In this document: positions 18,337-27,026 of the stretch, in pieces | Position numbering within the stretch: the first letter of the stretch is position 1 | How the letters are laid out: every line of letters begins with the position of its first letter | Source of the DNA: Oceanobacillus kimchii X50 | Lineage (GTDB): Bacteria > Bacillota > Bacilli > Bacillales > Amphibacillaceae | Length of the DNA: 64,000 nt | NCBI RefSeq assembly: GCF_000340475.1 | Contig: NZ_CM001792.1 | Span: forward strand, 3,647,253-3,711,252 | Reading direction: 5' to 3' | Notes under the pieces: generated by a model | What the model was told of the DNA's origin: nothing | Databases searched by the model: none | The model's input: the letters and a program-made list of their open reading frames with translations, nothing else | Made by a program: the position numbers and the translations under genes

Positions 18337-18450
18337 TTAAAACCATATTGATATAACTTTATTAATCACGCCTACTACAAACACCCCTGCAAAAATACCA
18401 AATGCTAAACGATACGCCCCTTTTTTAGTTATTACTAGAGTTTTCACCAT
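18337..18450 (-). CDS. Small membrane peptide, 37 residues
   Basis: A short open frame starting ATG at 18450 and ending TAA at 18337 encodes a basic head (MVKTLVITKKGAYRLA) and one hydrophobic span (FGIFAGVFVVGVINKVISI). GGTGG lies seven bases upstream of the ATG. It sits upstream of the GH31 gene on the same strand with the operator between them. I do not recognise a family. Support is ribosome site, composition and membrane pattern only. Confidence 0.45.
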   Translation of the reverse strand: MVKTLVITKKGAYRLAFGIFAGVFVVGVINKVISIWF

Positions 18451-18650
18451 ACTTTCACCACCAAAATCATGATACTCCCATTCTAGCAATCATTTGTAAT
18501 TGTTCAATACACATCCAATTTATCTCATTGCCGTTTTAGAACTCTTAAGTCTATCTATTTCTTAATAATTAATCTTATTGGCGGTTAGAGATGAACATCT
18601 AAACAAATATACTCACATCCAAAATATTATTGTTATATTCTTGAATATAC

Positions 18651-18683
18651 AAAAAAGCCAGCGCTTATCAGCCCTGACTTTTT
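18651..18683 (-). terminator. Terminator of the PTS/SIS operon
   Basis: On the minus strand AAAAAGTCAG (18683-18674) pairs with CTGGCTTTTT (18661-18652) with one G-U pair, then T-run. It lies just after the stop of the SIS gene. Confidence 0.75.
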
Positions 18684-18686
18684 CCA

Positions 18687-19427
18687 TCACATATAATGAA
18701 TTTGTTCTTTGTAATGTTCAAATAACTGATTATTATAGTCGTCTCCGCCATCAATGTTTGCACTTCTGAATATAGGAATGTCTTTTCCCGCTTCTTCAAA
18801 TATTTCTATCATCTTTAGCACAATCGAATGGATTGTATAACTGCCTACAATTGTGGAAATCGGCGCTACTTTCTGCGTGAGCGAATCAATCGATACGACT
18901 GCATCTCCTGGTTCTCCACCATTATCGATAACAATATTACTTACCTCAAACAATCGATATCCTGAAGAGTGACGAGAGGTAACTTGCTTAGAATAATCTA
19001 GATTCGTTAAGCAGATGACTTCCATCCCTTTTTCTTTCGCGGCTAATGCCATATCAATCGCTACGGCATTCCTCCCAGAAACGGAGTGGATAAAAAGGAC
19101 ATCTCCTTTTTTCACTGGTTTGGAATCAAGTAAAATATCTCCGTAACCTTCTAGACGTTCTAATTTACTTGTCTGTGTAATAGGCTCTACATTCAGCATC
19201 AAGCTAGGACTGAAAATCGGATTGAATAATGCAAATCCTCCTGCCCGATAAAATGCATCTTCAGCAATAATTCCCGCATGCGATGCTCCAAATAAATAAA
19301 TGGAGTTTCCATTCATCACAGCTGCAGCCATGCTTTTTGCTGCTTGTGCAATCTCTGTGTCTTCTTTTTCTAAAATGTCATTCATTGAATCGATAATCTT
19401 TGTATAGTACTCTTTCATATATGTCAT
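18687..19427 (-). CDS. SIS-domain protein (UPF0309 type)
   Basis: Sugar isomerase (SIS) fold protein of 246 residues. The phosphosugar site is suggested by IYLFGASHAGIIAEDAFYRAGGFA near residue 40 and by HSVSGRNAVAIDMALAAKEKGMEVICLTN in the middle. Last gene of the PTS operon, so it probably isomerises or deaminates the sugar phosphate made by the transporter. Members of this group are distant relatives of GmhA and MurNAc-6-P etherase; the reaction is not known. GGTGAG precedes ATG 19427. Confidence 0.85.
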   Translation of the reverse strand: MTYMKEYYTKIIDSMNDILEKEDTEIAQAAKSMAAAVMNGNSIYLFGASHAGIIAEDAFYRAGGFALFNPIFSPSLMLNVEPITQTSKLERLEGYGDILLDSKPVKKGDVLFIHSVSGRNAVAIDMALAAKEKGMEVICLTNLDYSKQVTSRHSSGYRLFEVSNIVIDNGGEPGDAVVSIDSLTQKVAPISTIVGSYTIHSIVLKMIEIFEEAGKDIPIFRSANIDGGDDYNNQLFEHYKEQIHYM

Positions 19428-19442
19428 GCGCTCACCATCCTA

Positions 19443-20717
19443 TTAGAATAACTTTGCGATCCAATCTGTCATAAACGCCCATAGAGAAAAGTCATTTCCT
19501 CCAAAAATAACAATCCAATCGGCAATTGTTCCATTAAGAATCGGCACCGATAATCCTACAAGAAGAATCATCACAACCCCGGCAACAGCAGATCCGGCAA
19601 TAGCTCCCTTTAACCCGCCGGTTCCATTACCAATTATGGCTGCGGTTCCAATTTCAAAGAAACACGTAATCGTAAGGGGGACGATAACAAAGCTAAAGAT
19701 CCCTAGACTTCCTGTAATAAATATTGTTGCTACCGATGTAATCATTGATACAATAAAACCGATTAATACTGCATTTGGTGCATATGGGAATAAAATAGGC
19801 GCATCTAAAGCAGGTACTGCATTCGGAATCCACTTCTGTGAGATTCCTTGAAATGCTGGAATAATTTCCGCAAGCATCATGCGTACACCAAGTAATAGAA
19901 TCGTTAAGCCTGCACCGAATAATACCCCTTGCATTAAGCTATAAATAAATAGATTTTGTTCCGCAGCAAATGCTTCTGTAGCTGTATCAAAACCGATAAT
20001 GATGCTTACAACAAGATAAACAAAAAACATCGTAATCGAAGAAGTGATACTAATTTCACGTAAGAACTCCGTGGATTTAGGAAATTTAATATCCTCAGAA
20101 GATCTACCTTTCGTACCGAATAGCTTTCCAACTCCTCCAGCAATTAAGCTTAGAATTGTGGTTGGGTGTCCAATAATAAAGTCGTCCGATCCGGTTACCT
20201 TTCGTACAAATGGACGTAATAATGCTGGCGCAATAATGATATATAATGCCGTCATAATCGATGCAAAAATAATTAGTTGGACATTGCTTAAATCATTTTC
20301 TACTCCCACAGCCACGAATATAAATGGAAACCAGAATAGCATGTGTCCCGTTAAAAATACGTGCTTAATCTTCGTAAAACGAGCTACCAATAAATTAATC
20401 GCAAAAGCAGCGAGCATCGCAATTCCAATTTGTGTACCATATTGACTTAGCACTTGATCGGAGCCAAGTGCTGGATTAACTTCGGTTTCCTGAATATCAT
20501 ACATAAGGTTAAATCCCGCTGTTAGCGGCTCAATCGAACTTACTAATATATTTGTACCCTGTGTTAAAATCACTACACCAATTATCGTTTTTGCTGTACC
20601 TGATACAATCGTGGATATATCCTTTTTCAAAAGCAATAGACCCGTTAATGCAATTAATCCTAGAAATATTGCTGGCTCACGAATAATTTCAATTACAAAA
20701 TTCATTACGGATTCCAT
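19443..20717 (-). CDS. PTS transporter subunit EIIC, ascorbate/UlaA type
   Basis: Polytopic permease of about 424 residues in the UlaA/SgaT family (PTS-AG superfamily). It shows about eleven hydrophobic segments and family stretches GHMLFWFPFIFVAVGVE, PALDAPILFPYAPNAVLIGF and GNGTGGLKGAIAGS. Two adjacent ATGs occur (20720 and 20717); the second sits seven bases after AAGGGGG and is preferred. Works with the EIIA and EIIB encoded just upstream. The sugar is unknown: the family handles L-ascorbate but also other sugar acids or pentitols. Confidence 0.9.
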   Translation of the reverse strand: MESVMNFVIEIIREPAIFLGLIALTGLLLLKKDISTIVSGTAKTIIGVVILTQGTNILVSSIEPLTAGFNLMYDIQETEVNPALGSDQVLSQYGTQIGIAMLAAFAINLLVARFTKIKHVFLTGHMLFWFPFIFVAVGVENDLSNVQLIIFASIMTALYIIIAPALLRPFVRKVTGSDDFIIGHPTTILSLIAGGVGKLFGTKGRSSEDIKFPKSTEFLREISITSSITMFFVYLVVSIIIGFDTATEAFAAEQNLFIYSLMQGVLFGAGLTILLLGVRMMLAEIIPAFQGISQKWIPNAVPALDAPILFPYAPNAVLIGFIVSMITSVATIFITGSLGIFSFVIVPLTITCFFEIGTAAIIGNGTGGLKGAIAGSAVAGVVMILLVGLSVPILNGTIADWIVIFGGNDFSLWAFMTDWIAKLF

Positions 20718-20743
20718 CATTTATCCCCCTTTTATATGGTTGA

Positions 20744-21025
20744 TTAGCTTTGTAGTTCTTGTTGCACCTTTTCTTTTATCTCTTCTTTATTTACAAAACT
20801 ATTAATCACTACTACCGGTGTTGTTGCAGAAGTTTTTAAGTTGTTTGCTAATTCATTACTGGTAAAAATGTAATCACAGCTTGTGCCAATGGCAGAACTT
20901 ACATCTCCTGTAAAGACATCTGCTTCAATCCCTACATCTTTTAACACACTTTCTAAATTCATTTTTAATACCATAGATGAACCTAATCCAAACCCACACA
21001 CAGTCATTATTTTTAATTTACTCAT
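20744..21025 (-). CDS. PTS transporter subunit EIIB, ascorbate/lactose-IIB fold
   Basis: Cytoplasmic phosphocarrier of 93 residues. Its active-site loop VCGFGLGSSMVLKMN near residue 10 carries the phosphorylated Cys. It accepts phosphate from EIIA and passes it to the sugar during transport through EIIC. The ATG at 21025 is preferred over the GTG at 21034 because AAGGAA lies nine bases upstream. It overlaps the end of the EIIA gene. Confidence 0.9.
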   Translation of the reverse strand: MSKLKIMTVCGFGLGSSMVLKMNLESVLKDVGIEADVFTGDVSSAIGTSCDYIFTSNELANNLKTSATTPVVVINSFVNKEEIKEKVQQELQS

Positions 21026-21473
21026 TGCCTTCACTTCCTTTTAATATGATTTGATATGCATCTTCAATTGTTGAAGCATTCCTTAATTCATTCACTTGCT
21101 CCTCTTTCATTAAAAAAATAGATAATTGCTCAATCATTTTAAGATGAGATTCATCTCCTATTGCAGAGAAAGAGAAAACGAGGTCAACTGGATCATTCTC
21201 TTTACTATGAAATGTTACTGGTTCCTTCAAAATAGCCAAAGCCAATGCATTTTCTTTCACACTTTTATTTGGTCTTGCATGGGCAATTGCGATTCCGGGA
21301 GCGATTACAATATATGGCCCATTCTCTTCTACAGAAGCAACCATACTTTCTACATATTGCTCTGTTACCGCTCCTGACTTAACAAGTAATTGTCCAGATG
21401 ATTCAATGGCAGATCGCCAATCTTTTGCTTCTGTTAGTATAGATATATGATTTTTTCGTAGTTGCTTCAACAT
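21018..21473 (-). CDS. PTS transporter subunit EIIA
   Basis: EIIA of the mannitol/fructose/ascorbate fold, 151 residues. The phosphorylated His is in IAIAHARPNKSVKEN (about residue 67). It receives phosphate from HPr. The start ATG overlaps the stop of the regulator gene (TAATG) with GGAGG five bases upstream, so the two are translationally coupled. Confidence 0.9.
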   Translation of the reverse strand: MLKQLRKNHISILTEAKDWRSAIESSGQLLVKSGAVTEQYVESMVASVEENGPYIVIAPGIAIAHARPNKSVKENALALAILKEPVTFHSKENDPVDLVFSFSAIGDESHLKMIEQLSIFLMKEEQVNELRNASTIEDAYQIILKGSEGNE

Positions 21474-23374
21474 TACTTCCTCCACTCTTGATTGTTGCTG
21501 TCTATTAGTTTTTCGAAAACCGCTTGATTCTCTAAATATCTATAAAGTTGTAAAAAGTCTTGATTATGTGATTCTTTAATAGCAAGTACAATAATGATTT
21601 TGACTTCTTCCGGATTTTTAGACCCAAATATCATGTCATTTTCAAAAACCGTCATACTTATCCCTTCTTTAATAACATTCTCAGGGCTCGCATGTACGAA
21701 TGCGATTTTGGGAAGAAAGACCATATAGGTTCCGTTACGCTCCACAGACATTATCATTTCTTGAATATAACCTTGCTTAATATATCCTGCTTCTAATAAA
21801 GGTGTTGCAGCAATAGATATGGCATCATGCCAATTGTTAGTTTTACTAATATGAACTTGTTCATCAAATAAGGTCGGCACAATCGAAGTCGCATGTTGAT
21901 ATACTTCATTAAAACGTTGAAGCTGCTTACGATTCACGACTTTATGCGCTTCATGCTGAATTTTTGCTTTCTCTTCATCCAATAACAACGGACTTACACG
22001 ATAGATTTTCGTATCACTGGCAAAATCAATCGATAATTTACTAGTTGTCAAAACAAAATCAATATTATCTAAACATAACTCCTCATCCACTTCTTGAGAA
22101 CTAACGACTCTTACCAAATGAAATCCTGGTTCAATATGTTCTAACTTCGTTGTTAAGATTGAAGAAGTAGCTAGTCCAGTCGTACATACGACAATAACAT
22201 TGGGTAAATATTTTTTATTTCCACTTCTTTCAAATGCGGAACTGATATGCATCGTAATATAAGCTACTTCTGCCGCTACCATTTTATACCCCATATCCGT
22301 CGTAATCTGGTGAACCATCTCATAAATAGCACGATAGCGAATTTTAATTTCTTCTGTATAAGGATTATCTATCTCTGCACCTTGCTCCATTCTTAAGAAC
22401 GCCGATTTTGCATGGTACATTAAATCATTCATTAATTTCTTATCGGAGGCTAGATTCACTTCTAATATTTTGGAAATCTCCTGAATAAGATACAACGTAA
22501 ACGCATGTTCTCGCTTATAGTGATCTAAATCATCTGCCTCAAATTCATAGGTGACTACTTTTAGTTGGTCAAAAATCTGATGAACAAAGTTCTTCTCGTT
22601 ATCCATCAATTCCGGTTCATTAGATAATTGGTTTAGATAGTTATCAATCGTACCAATAATAGGATTATGGATACGATGTTTCTTCGGAATAAACACAGAT
22701 GTACCAACACTTACACGATTTTTCCACCAAACTAAGAACAACGATAAATGTCGTTTGGAGTCTTCACTATACAACACGCCTCTTTCTTCTTCACAGGAAC
22801 TAATCCAAGTAGCAATTGTTTGTTGTTCGTTAATGTCCATCGGAAGCCAGCTACATATCGTATTCAAATCTACCCATTTACTCGATAACCAGTAAAAAAC
22901 AGCTTTTCGCTTGCTTCTTTCTGTACCATGAATAAACAGTCCTTTTCTTACTTCCTTCGTGAGCTGTAAATTATACGGATCAAATAATTCTTCTACTTCT
23001 AAAAGAATCTGATGAACACTCGATCGACTAAGATAGAATTCGTCCGCTATTTTTTGAATCGTTACATTCTCTGTCATTAAGACATATAAGCTCACCATAG
23101 TAAGTTGGACATTTTTATCAACTAATGACGTCGCTAATTCTAATGAATCCATAAGTTCTTCTCTCACATCACTATCGGCATAAAGAAGAACGCCTTTTCC
23201 AGGAGTTCGAATCAAAGAGCAGCCCATTTCTTCAAGAACACTAGCTAACGTTTCTAAATCATTGCGAACCGTTTTCTGGCTAACATCCAACCACTTTGCC
23301 AAAAAGTCCACGGTCATATACTGATGCGCTCCTATAAGCTTGGTAAGTAGTTTTTTTTGTCTCGTTGATAACAT
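21473..23374 (-). CDS. PRD-type (BglG/MtlR family) transcriptional activator with EIIB and EIIA modules
   Basis: Regulator of about 633 residues. Order of parts: N-terminal helix-turn-helix (about 5-60, MTVDFLAKWLDVSQKTVRNDLETL), second HTH region (NVTIQKIADEFYLSRSSVHQ), PRD region (about 280-400 with HAKSAFLRMEQG and ITMHISSAFERSG), EIIB-like module (VVCTTGLATSSIL) and C-terminal EIIA-like module (phospho-His in FVHASPENVIKEG). Such proteins activate their PTS operon when the sugar is present, controlled by phosphorylation. First gene of the operon. ATG 23374 is chosen as it lies eight bases after AAAGG; ATG 23380 is an alternative. Confidence 0.9.
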   Translation of the reverse strand: MLSTRQKKLLTKLIGAHQYMTVDFLAKWLDVSQKTVRNDLETLASVLEEMGCSLIRTPGKGVLLYADSDVREELMDSLELATSLVDKNVQLTMVSLYVLMTENVTIQKIADEFYLSRSSVHQILLEVEELFDPYNLQLTKEVRKGLFIHGTERSKRKAVFYWLSSKWVDLNTICSWLPMDINEQQTIATWISSCEEERGVLYSEDSKRHLSLFLVWWKNRVSVGTSVFIPKKHRIHNPIIGTIDNYLNQLSNEPELMDNEKNFVHQIFDQLKVVTYEFEADDLDHYKREHAFTLYLIQEISKILEVNLASDKKLMNDLMYHAKSAFLRMEQGAEIDNPYTEEIKIRYRAIYEMVHQITTDMGYKMVAAEVAYITMHISSAFERSGNKKYLPNVIVVCTTGLATSSILTTKLEHIEPGFHLVRVVSSQEVDEELCLDNIDFVLTTSKLSIDFASDTKIYRVSPLLLDEEKAKIQHEAHKVVNRKQLQRFNEVYQHATSIVPTLFDEQVHISKTNNWHDAISIAATPLLEAGYIKQGYIQEMIMSVERNGTYMVFLPKIAFVHASPENVIKEGISMTVFENDMIFGSKNPEEVKIIIVLAIKESHNQDFLQLYRYLENQAVFEKLIDSNNQEWRK

Positions 23375-23618
23375 GTTCATCACCTTTAAGCTTAGTTTAT
23401 TATTTCTTCTTATTTATCTAAAGAACGAAAATTAACACAACTGTGGTAAAAAAATATCAGTATCTCTGCTTAGAAAACGGACGGAGAGTAATTTTCCCAC
23501 TGAATTTTTGTTTTACTTTATCTAGTCCACATTAAAATAAAACTCATTATCCATCTTTCTATATGTAAGTTCAATATATTATGCTTCTATGTAAAATAAC
23601 TATAGCAAAATCTCCCAG

Positions 23619-23651
23619 CAAAAAAGCCTTGCCACCTTCTAGCAGCAAGAC
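23619..23651 (-). terminator. Terminator downstream of the decayed lipoprotein gene
   Basis: On the minus strand GTCTTGC (23651-23645) pairs with GCAAGGC (23632-23626) with one G-U pair and is followed by TTTTTT. Confidence 0.6.
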
Positions 23652-23662
23652 CTTGCAAACAT

Positions 23663-23997
23663 TTATTCTATCAAAATCGTATACATATTTTCCTCATTAA
23701 GTTCAGCCACTCTACCTTTCCTTCATGAATGACATTTCCATTTTGTTGAAACGCAAAGTGATGCATTGTTCGAATCGTTAAATCCGATTCTATAAAATTA
23801 TCAGTTGGCTTTTCCTTTATTTTCATCCCAATATCCGATACGGTTCACCATCAAATACTTCCGATACAACTGTGAGTGACACCTCTTATTGGCTCAATTA
23901 ATGTAAACTGTACCATTGCTGTTTCACGTGAAACTTCATCTTGTCTACAGCCATTCAGTAATATCATTATAATGAACAACAGAATGACTTTTTGCAT
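23663..23997 (-). pseudogene. Decayed lipoprotein gene with several frameshifts
   Basis: A good start (GGAGTG eight bases before ATG 23997) and a lipoprotein signal MQKVILLFIIMILLNGC, then TAMVQFTLIEPIRGV in the same frame. The coding pattern then moves to another frame (SLTVVSEVFDGEPYRILG), then to a third (MKIKEKPTDNFIESDL through NGNVIHEGK), and ends in a fourth segment (VAELNEENMYTILIE, stop at 23663). At least three frameshifts are needed, so the gene of about 110 codons is dead. Family not recognised. A near-perfect parS site lies inside it. Confidence 0.7.
23920..23935. promoter_or_regulatory. Candidate parS site (ParB/Spo0J)
   Basis: TGTTTCACGTGAAACT matches the B. subtilis parS consensus TGTTNCACGTGAAACA at all but the last position. 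It lies within the lipoprotein pseudogene. Confidence 0.7.
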
Positions 23998-24087
23998 TCG
24001 TTATTCACTCCGGATCTAGCGCACTATTTCTAACATTTTATATATTATAGCACCCCAACCGTACATGAATAGTGAAAAACCACATAA

Positions 24088-24462
24088 TTAATTCCCTGCC
24101 TCAAGATCCTCGATAATTTCATAAGCCTCATTCAATGCTGTTTCTAATTCTGTGACATAATCCACTAAATACGTAATATCACTATACAATAATTCATTAT
24201 CACTTACGAGATTACTATTTTCTTCCTCTAAAGTAAGCACCGTTTCTTCTAGACTACTATTCTCATCTTCGAGAAGATTTAGTTTCTCTTCTAACGCTTT
24301 ATTTTCTTCTTGCAACGTCGTATTATTATTTTCCAATGCTTCTAATTCTGCAGAGTCGTCCATCACGAAAAAAGTAACCCCAAAAGCTGCCACAACCGTT
24401 ACTACGAACCATATCCAAATATTTTTGTAAAACGGTTGCTTTACGTTGTCAGTCTTCGCCAT
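24088..24462 (-). CDS. Membrane-anchored coiled-coil protein
   Basis: Protein of 124 residues with a short basic head, one transmembrane helix (about 14-33, IWIWFVVTVVAAFGVTFFVM) and a long acidic coiled coil with heptad Leu and many Glu/Asn (about 37-122, such as LEEKLNLLEDENSSLEE). The topology suggests N-terminus inside and the coil outside the cell. No family recognised; resembles scaffold or spacer proteins. Monocistronic. Confidence 0.8.
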   Translation of the reverse strand: MAKTDNVKQPFYKNIWIWFVVTVVAAFGVTFFVMDDSAELEALENNNTTLQEENKALEEKLNLLEDENSSLEETVLTLEEENSNLVSDNELLYSDITYLVDYVTELETALNEAYEIIEDLEAGN

Positions 24463-24660
24463 TCATTCTACCCCTTTATCACATAATTGCTCAACCATAC
24501 TAACTATTGTATGTAATAGTAAAACAAACTCGTGATTAATTCACAATATTCTGATTATTATTGTAAAGTTGTCCGCAAATTTTGTAGCCAACTTATGGAT
24601 AATTAGCTAAAATAAAATTAGACTTATTTAAAAAATGATACTTTTATGAAGGATGATTCG

Positions 24661-25914
24661 ATGGCAGATACGAACATTACCAAGATTGCACACCTAAAAA
24701 CGCTCGTCCTAAGCGAGAAAATAGAACAATCAATTTCATTTGCACAAGAAACAATCACTTCTCACCCCGATAGTCCAATTGGTTATGTATTAAAAGCACT
24801 GCATCACTATTACATAAATGAACGAAAAGAGGCACTATCCTGGGCTAATCAAGCATATGAATTAGCTCCAGAAAGTGAAGAATCGCTAACGATTGCACTT
24901 GCTTTCTACCATGAGACCGAATTACAACAAGAAAAATGGAAGAACCTCACCAAAACCGCGAGACAGCTTTACCCTAACAATGATTATTTTCATTTTATGC
25001 ATGCACTTATTCATTTGAATGTCGATTTTAACCAGTCCAAAAAGTCCTATCAAGAAGCAATACGATTGAATCCAGATAACGCTGAATACGTCGCATATTA
25101 CGCATATATGCTTTACTTTTTAAAAGACAATAAAGAAGCACAAAAATACGAAGAGCTAGCATTACAAAAGGAACCTAATAATCCTGCTTTTCTAAACCGA
25201 TTTGCGCTCATTGCCTACGATAGGAGAAAATATAAAAAAGCACAGATATTAATCAACAAAGCAAGACAACTGGATCCGGCAAACACTGTAATTCGAACCT
25301 CATTCAAAAAGATTCATCCAACCGAAAATGCCGTTGTTCGAGCGAAACGGGAAATCAACAATATGATTCAAAACGCTTTTGCCACACCAGCTGTATGGTT
25401 ATGGAGAAACGTATTTAAAGAGAATATCTCGGTTATGCTCGTTTCGTTTCTTCTTTTTGTTACGGAATTCGTATTACTCGGAGTTTTAACAGGACGATAT
25501 GGACTGGCTCTTGTCGTTATCTATCTTATCTGGGGTTATATCAGTCAACAAATTACAAGAGCCAAACTCTCTAAAGTAGGTTTCACCATGACAGAACTAA
25601 CCTTGTTATGGGGGCGAGCTCGTACACAGAGCAACATTTTTGCAGACAGTAATGCAAAGTTACAGCCGGCGTTACCAATCACTGACTTGGAAAAAGTACT
25701 CATCCATCTATGGAATTCAGAAAGTGATCACAACGTAATAAAATTAGATGTAACTACTTTAAAGACCGCATCTCCAGAACCAGGCGGAAATCAAGAAGTA
25801 GCTGCAACAACGACAACATTAACGCCAGAGAAAGAATACGCACCTTGGCCAACCATATTACTCATTCTATTGCTTGCTGCTGCGATTACGCTGCAGTTTG
25901 GGACAATGTTTTAG
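24661..25914 (+). CDS. TPR-repeat membrane protein
   Basis: Protein of 417 residues. The first 220 residues contain tetratricopeptide repeats (for example SPIGYVLKALHHYYINERKEALSWANQAYEL, NAEYVAYYAYMLYFLKDNKEAQKYEELAL and NPAFLNRFALIAYDRRKYKKAQILINKARQL). Two hydrophobic segments follow near residues 260-300 and a final membrane helix closes the protein. Probably a scaffold for protein assembly at the membrane. ATG 24661 is preferred because AAGGA lies seven bases upstream. No close family recognised. Confidence 0.85.
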   Translation: MADTNITKIAHLKTLVLSEKIEQSISFAQETITSHPDSPIGYVLKALHHYYINERKEALSWANQAYELAPESEESLTIALAFYHETELQQEKWKNLTKTARQLYPNNDYFHFMHALIHLNVDFNQSKKSYQEAIRLNPDNAEYVAYYAYMLYFLKDNKEAQKYEELALQKEPNNPAFLNRFALIAYDRRKYKKAQILINKARQLDPANTVIRTSFKKIHPTENAVVRAKREINNMIQNAFATPAVWLWRNVFKENISVMLVSFLLFVTEFVLLGVLTGRYGLALVVIYLIWGYISQQITRAKLSKVGFTMTELTLLWGRARTQSNIFADSNAKLQPALPITDLEKVLIHLWNSESDHNVIKLDVTTLKTASPEPGGNQEVAATTTTLTPEKEYAPWPTILLILLLAAAITLQFGTMF

Positions 25915-25978
25915 TCCTCAAATCAGTAACAATTAGATTGTGCGTAGGAAAATCTATTCAATAGAACTGTTCTCAATA

Positions 25979-26010
25979 TAAAAAAGGATGGGGTCAATCA
26001 TCCCCATCCT
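25979..26010 (-). terminator. Terminator overlapping the end of hprK
   Basis: On the minus strand AGGATGGGG (26010-26002) pairs with CCCCATCCT (25993-25985), followed by TTTTTT. The 5' arm encodes the last residues of the protein. Confidence 0.85.
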
Positions 26011-26914
26011 GCCATTCAATTCGATTCATAAAGTCTTCTGCTGCATTATAACCTTGTTGTTGTAAATACCAATTATTCGCTGCCGCCTCTATCAATCCAG
26101 CTACATCACGCCCTGGTTGCAACTGAATTTCAATGCTTGGCACATGTACCCCCATATAATCCCGGTACTGCGTTTCAAATTCCAGTTCATTATGTAGCGA
26201 GTCCTTTTCCCATTTCGATAGCTTTATATCAAGCGATATACGTGTTTCATCTTGGAAAGCTCTACTTCCATACGCTCGGACTACATTTAATAGGCCAACA
26301 CTTCTTAATGCTAGAAACTCCTTGTTCTTATCATTATGCGTACCAAGTATCGTTTTATGGCTTAATCGTTTCAGTACCACGATATCATCCGCTACTAAGC
26401 GATGCCCACGCCCAAGTAACGTATGAGCCAGTTCACTTTTTCCAACACCGGACTCTCCTCGAATTAAAATACCGATCCCTAATACGTTCATACACACTCC
26501 GTGAACTGCAATTTCTGCAGCTAGTTTTCGAGTAAGATAATGATCGACCTTTGCCATAAAATCCACTGTCGTATCTTTCGTTCGTAATAGAGGAATATCT
26601 TCTGCATGACAATATTTTTTCAAGTAAGTAAGCCCATCTTGATCAGAAGTCACAATAAAACAGGGTGGATGGTAATTTACAACATTCCCAATTCGTATAT
26701 CTCGTTCTTGCTCATTTAGCTGATGGAGATAGTTAATTTCCTTTTTTCCTAATATCTGCACCCGCTCCATCGGAAAGAAATCAAAGTAACCAATAAACTC
26801 AAGGCCTGGCCGATGTGTCCGAGATTTTGTAATTGTCCGCTCTAAATGGTCATCTCCCGCTAAAACTTCTAAATTAAATTCTTCTACTAGTTGTTGTACT
26901 TGAATGGATTTCAC
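25994..26914 (-). CDS. hprK: HPr kinase/phosphorylase-like protein
   Basis: Protein of 306 residues with full HprK length. The catalytic core has the conserved His in VHGVCMNVLGIGILI, the Walker A loop GESGVGKSELAH and RGHRLVADDIVVLKRL. HprK phosphorylates Ser46 of HPr or Crh to drive catabolite control. The usual signature (EIRGLGIINV) is altered here to ALRSVGLLNVVRAYG, and lgt, which follows hprK in B. subtilis, is absent. This may therefore be a second, diverged copy; the canonical gene would be elsewhere. Confidence 0.88.
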   Translation of the reverse strand: MKSIQVQQLVEEFNLEVLAGDDHLERTITKSRTHRPGLEFIGYFDFFPMERVQILGKKEINYLHQLNEQERDIRIGNVVNYHPPCFIVTSDQDGLTYLKKYCHAEDIPLLRTKDTTVDFMAKVDHYLTRKLAAEIAVHGVCMNVLGIGILIRGESGVGKSELAHTLLGRGHRLVADDIVVLKRLSHKTILGTHNDKNKEFLALRSVGLLNVVRAYGSRAFQDETRISLDIKLSKWEKDSLHNELEFETQYRDYMGVHVPSIEIQLQPGRDVAGLIEAAANNWYLQQQGYNAAEDFMNRIEWQDGDD

Positions 26915-27026
26915 TCCGTTGCACTCCTCTACGTTCCTAATGCTTCTTTAATTATAACGAATCAAGGGGGAAAGATACAGAAAAGGATCTGCGAATCAAA
27001 CACATGGTTAGGTTCATTCTACTGAG

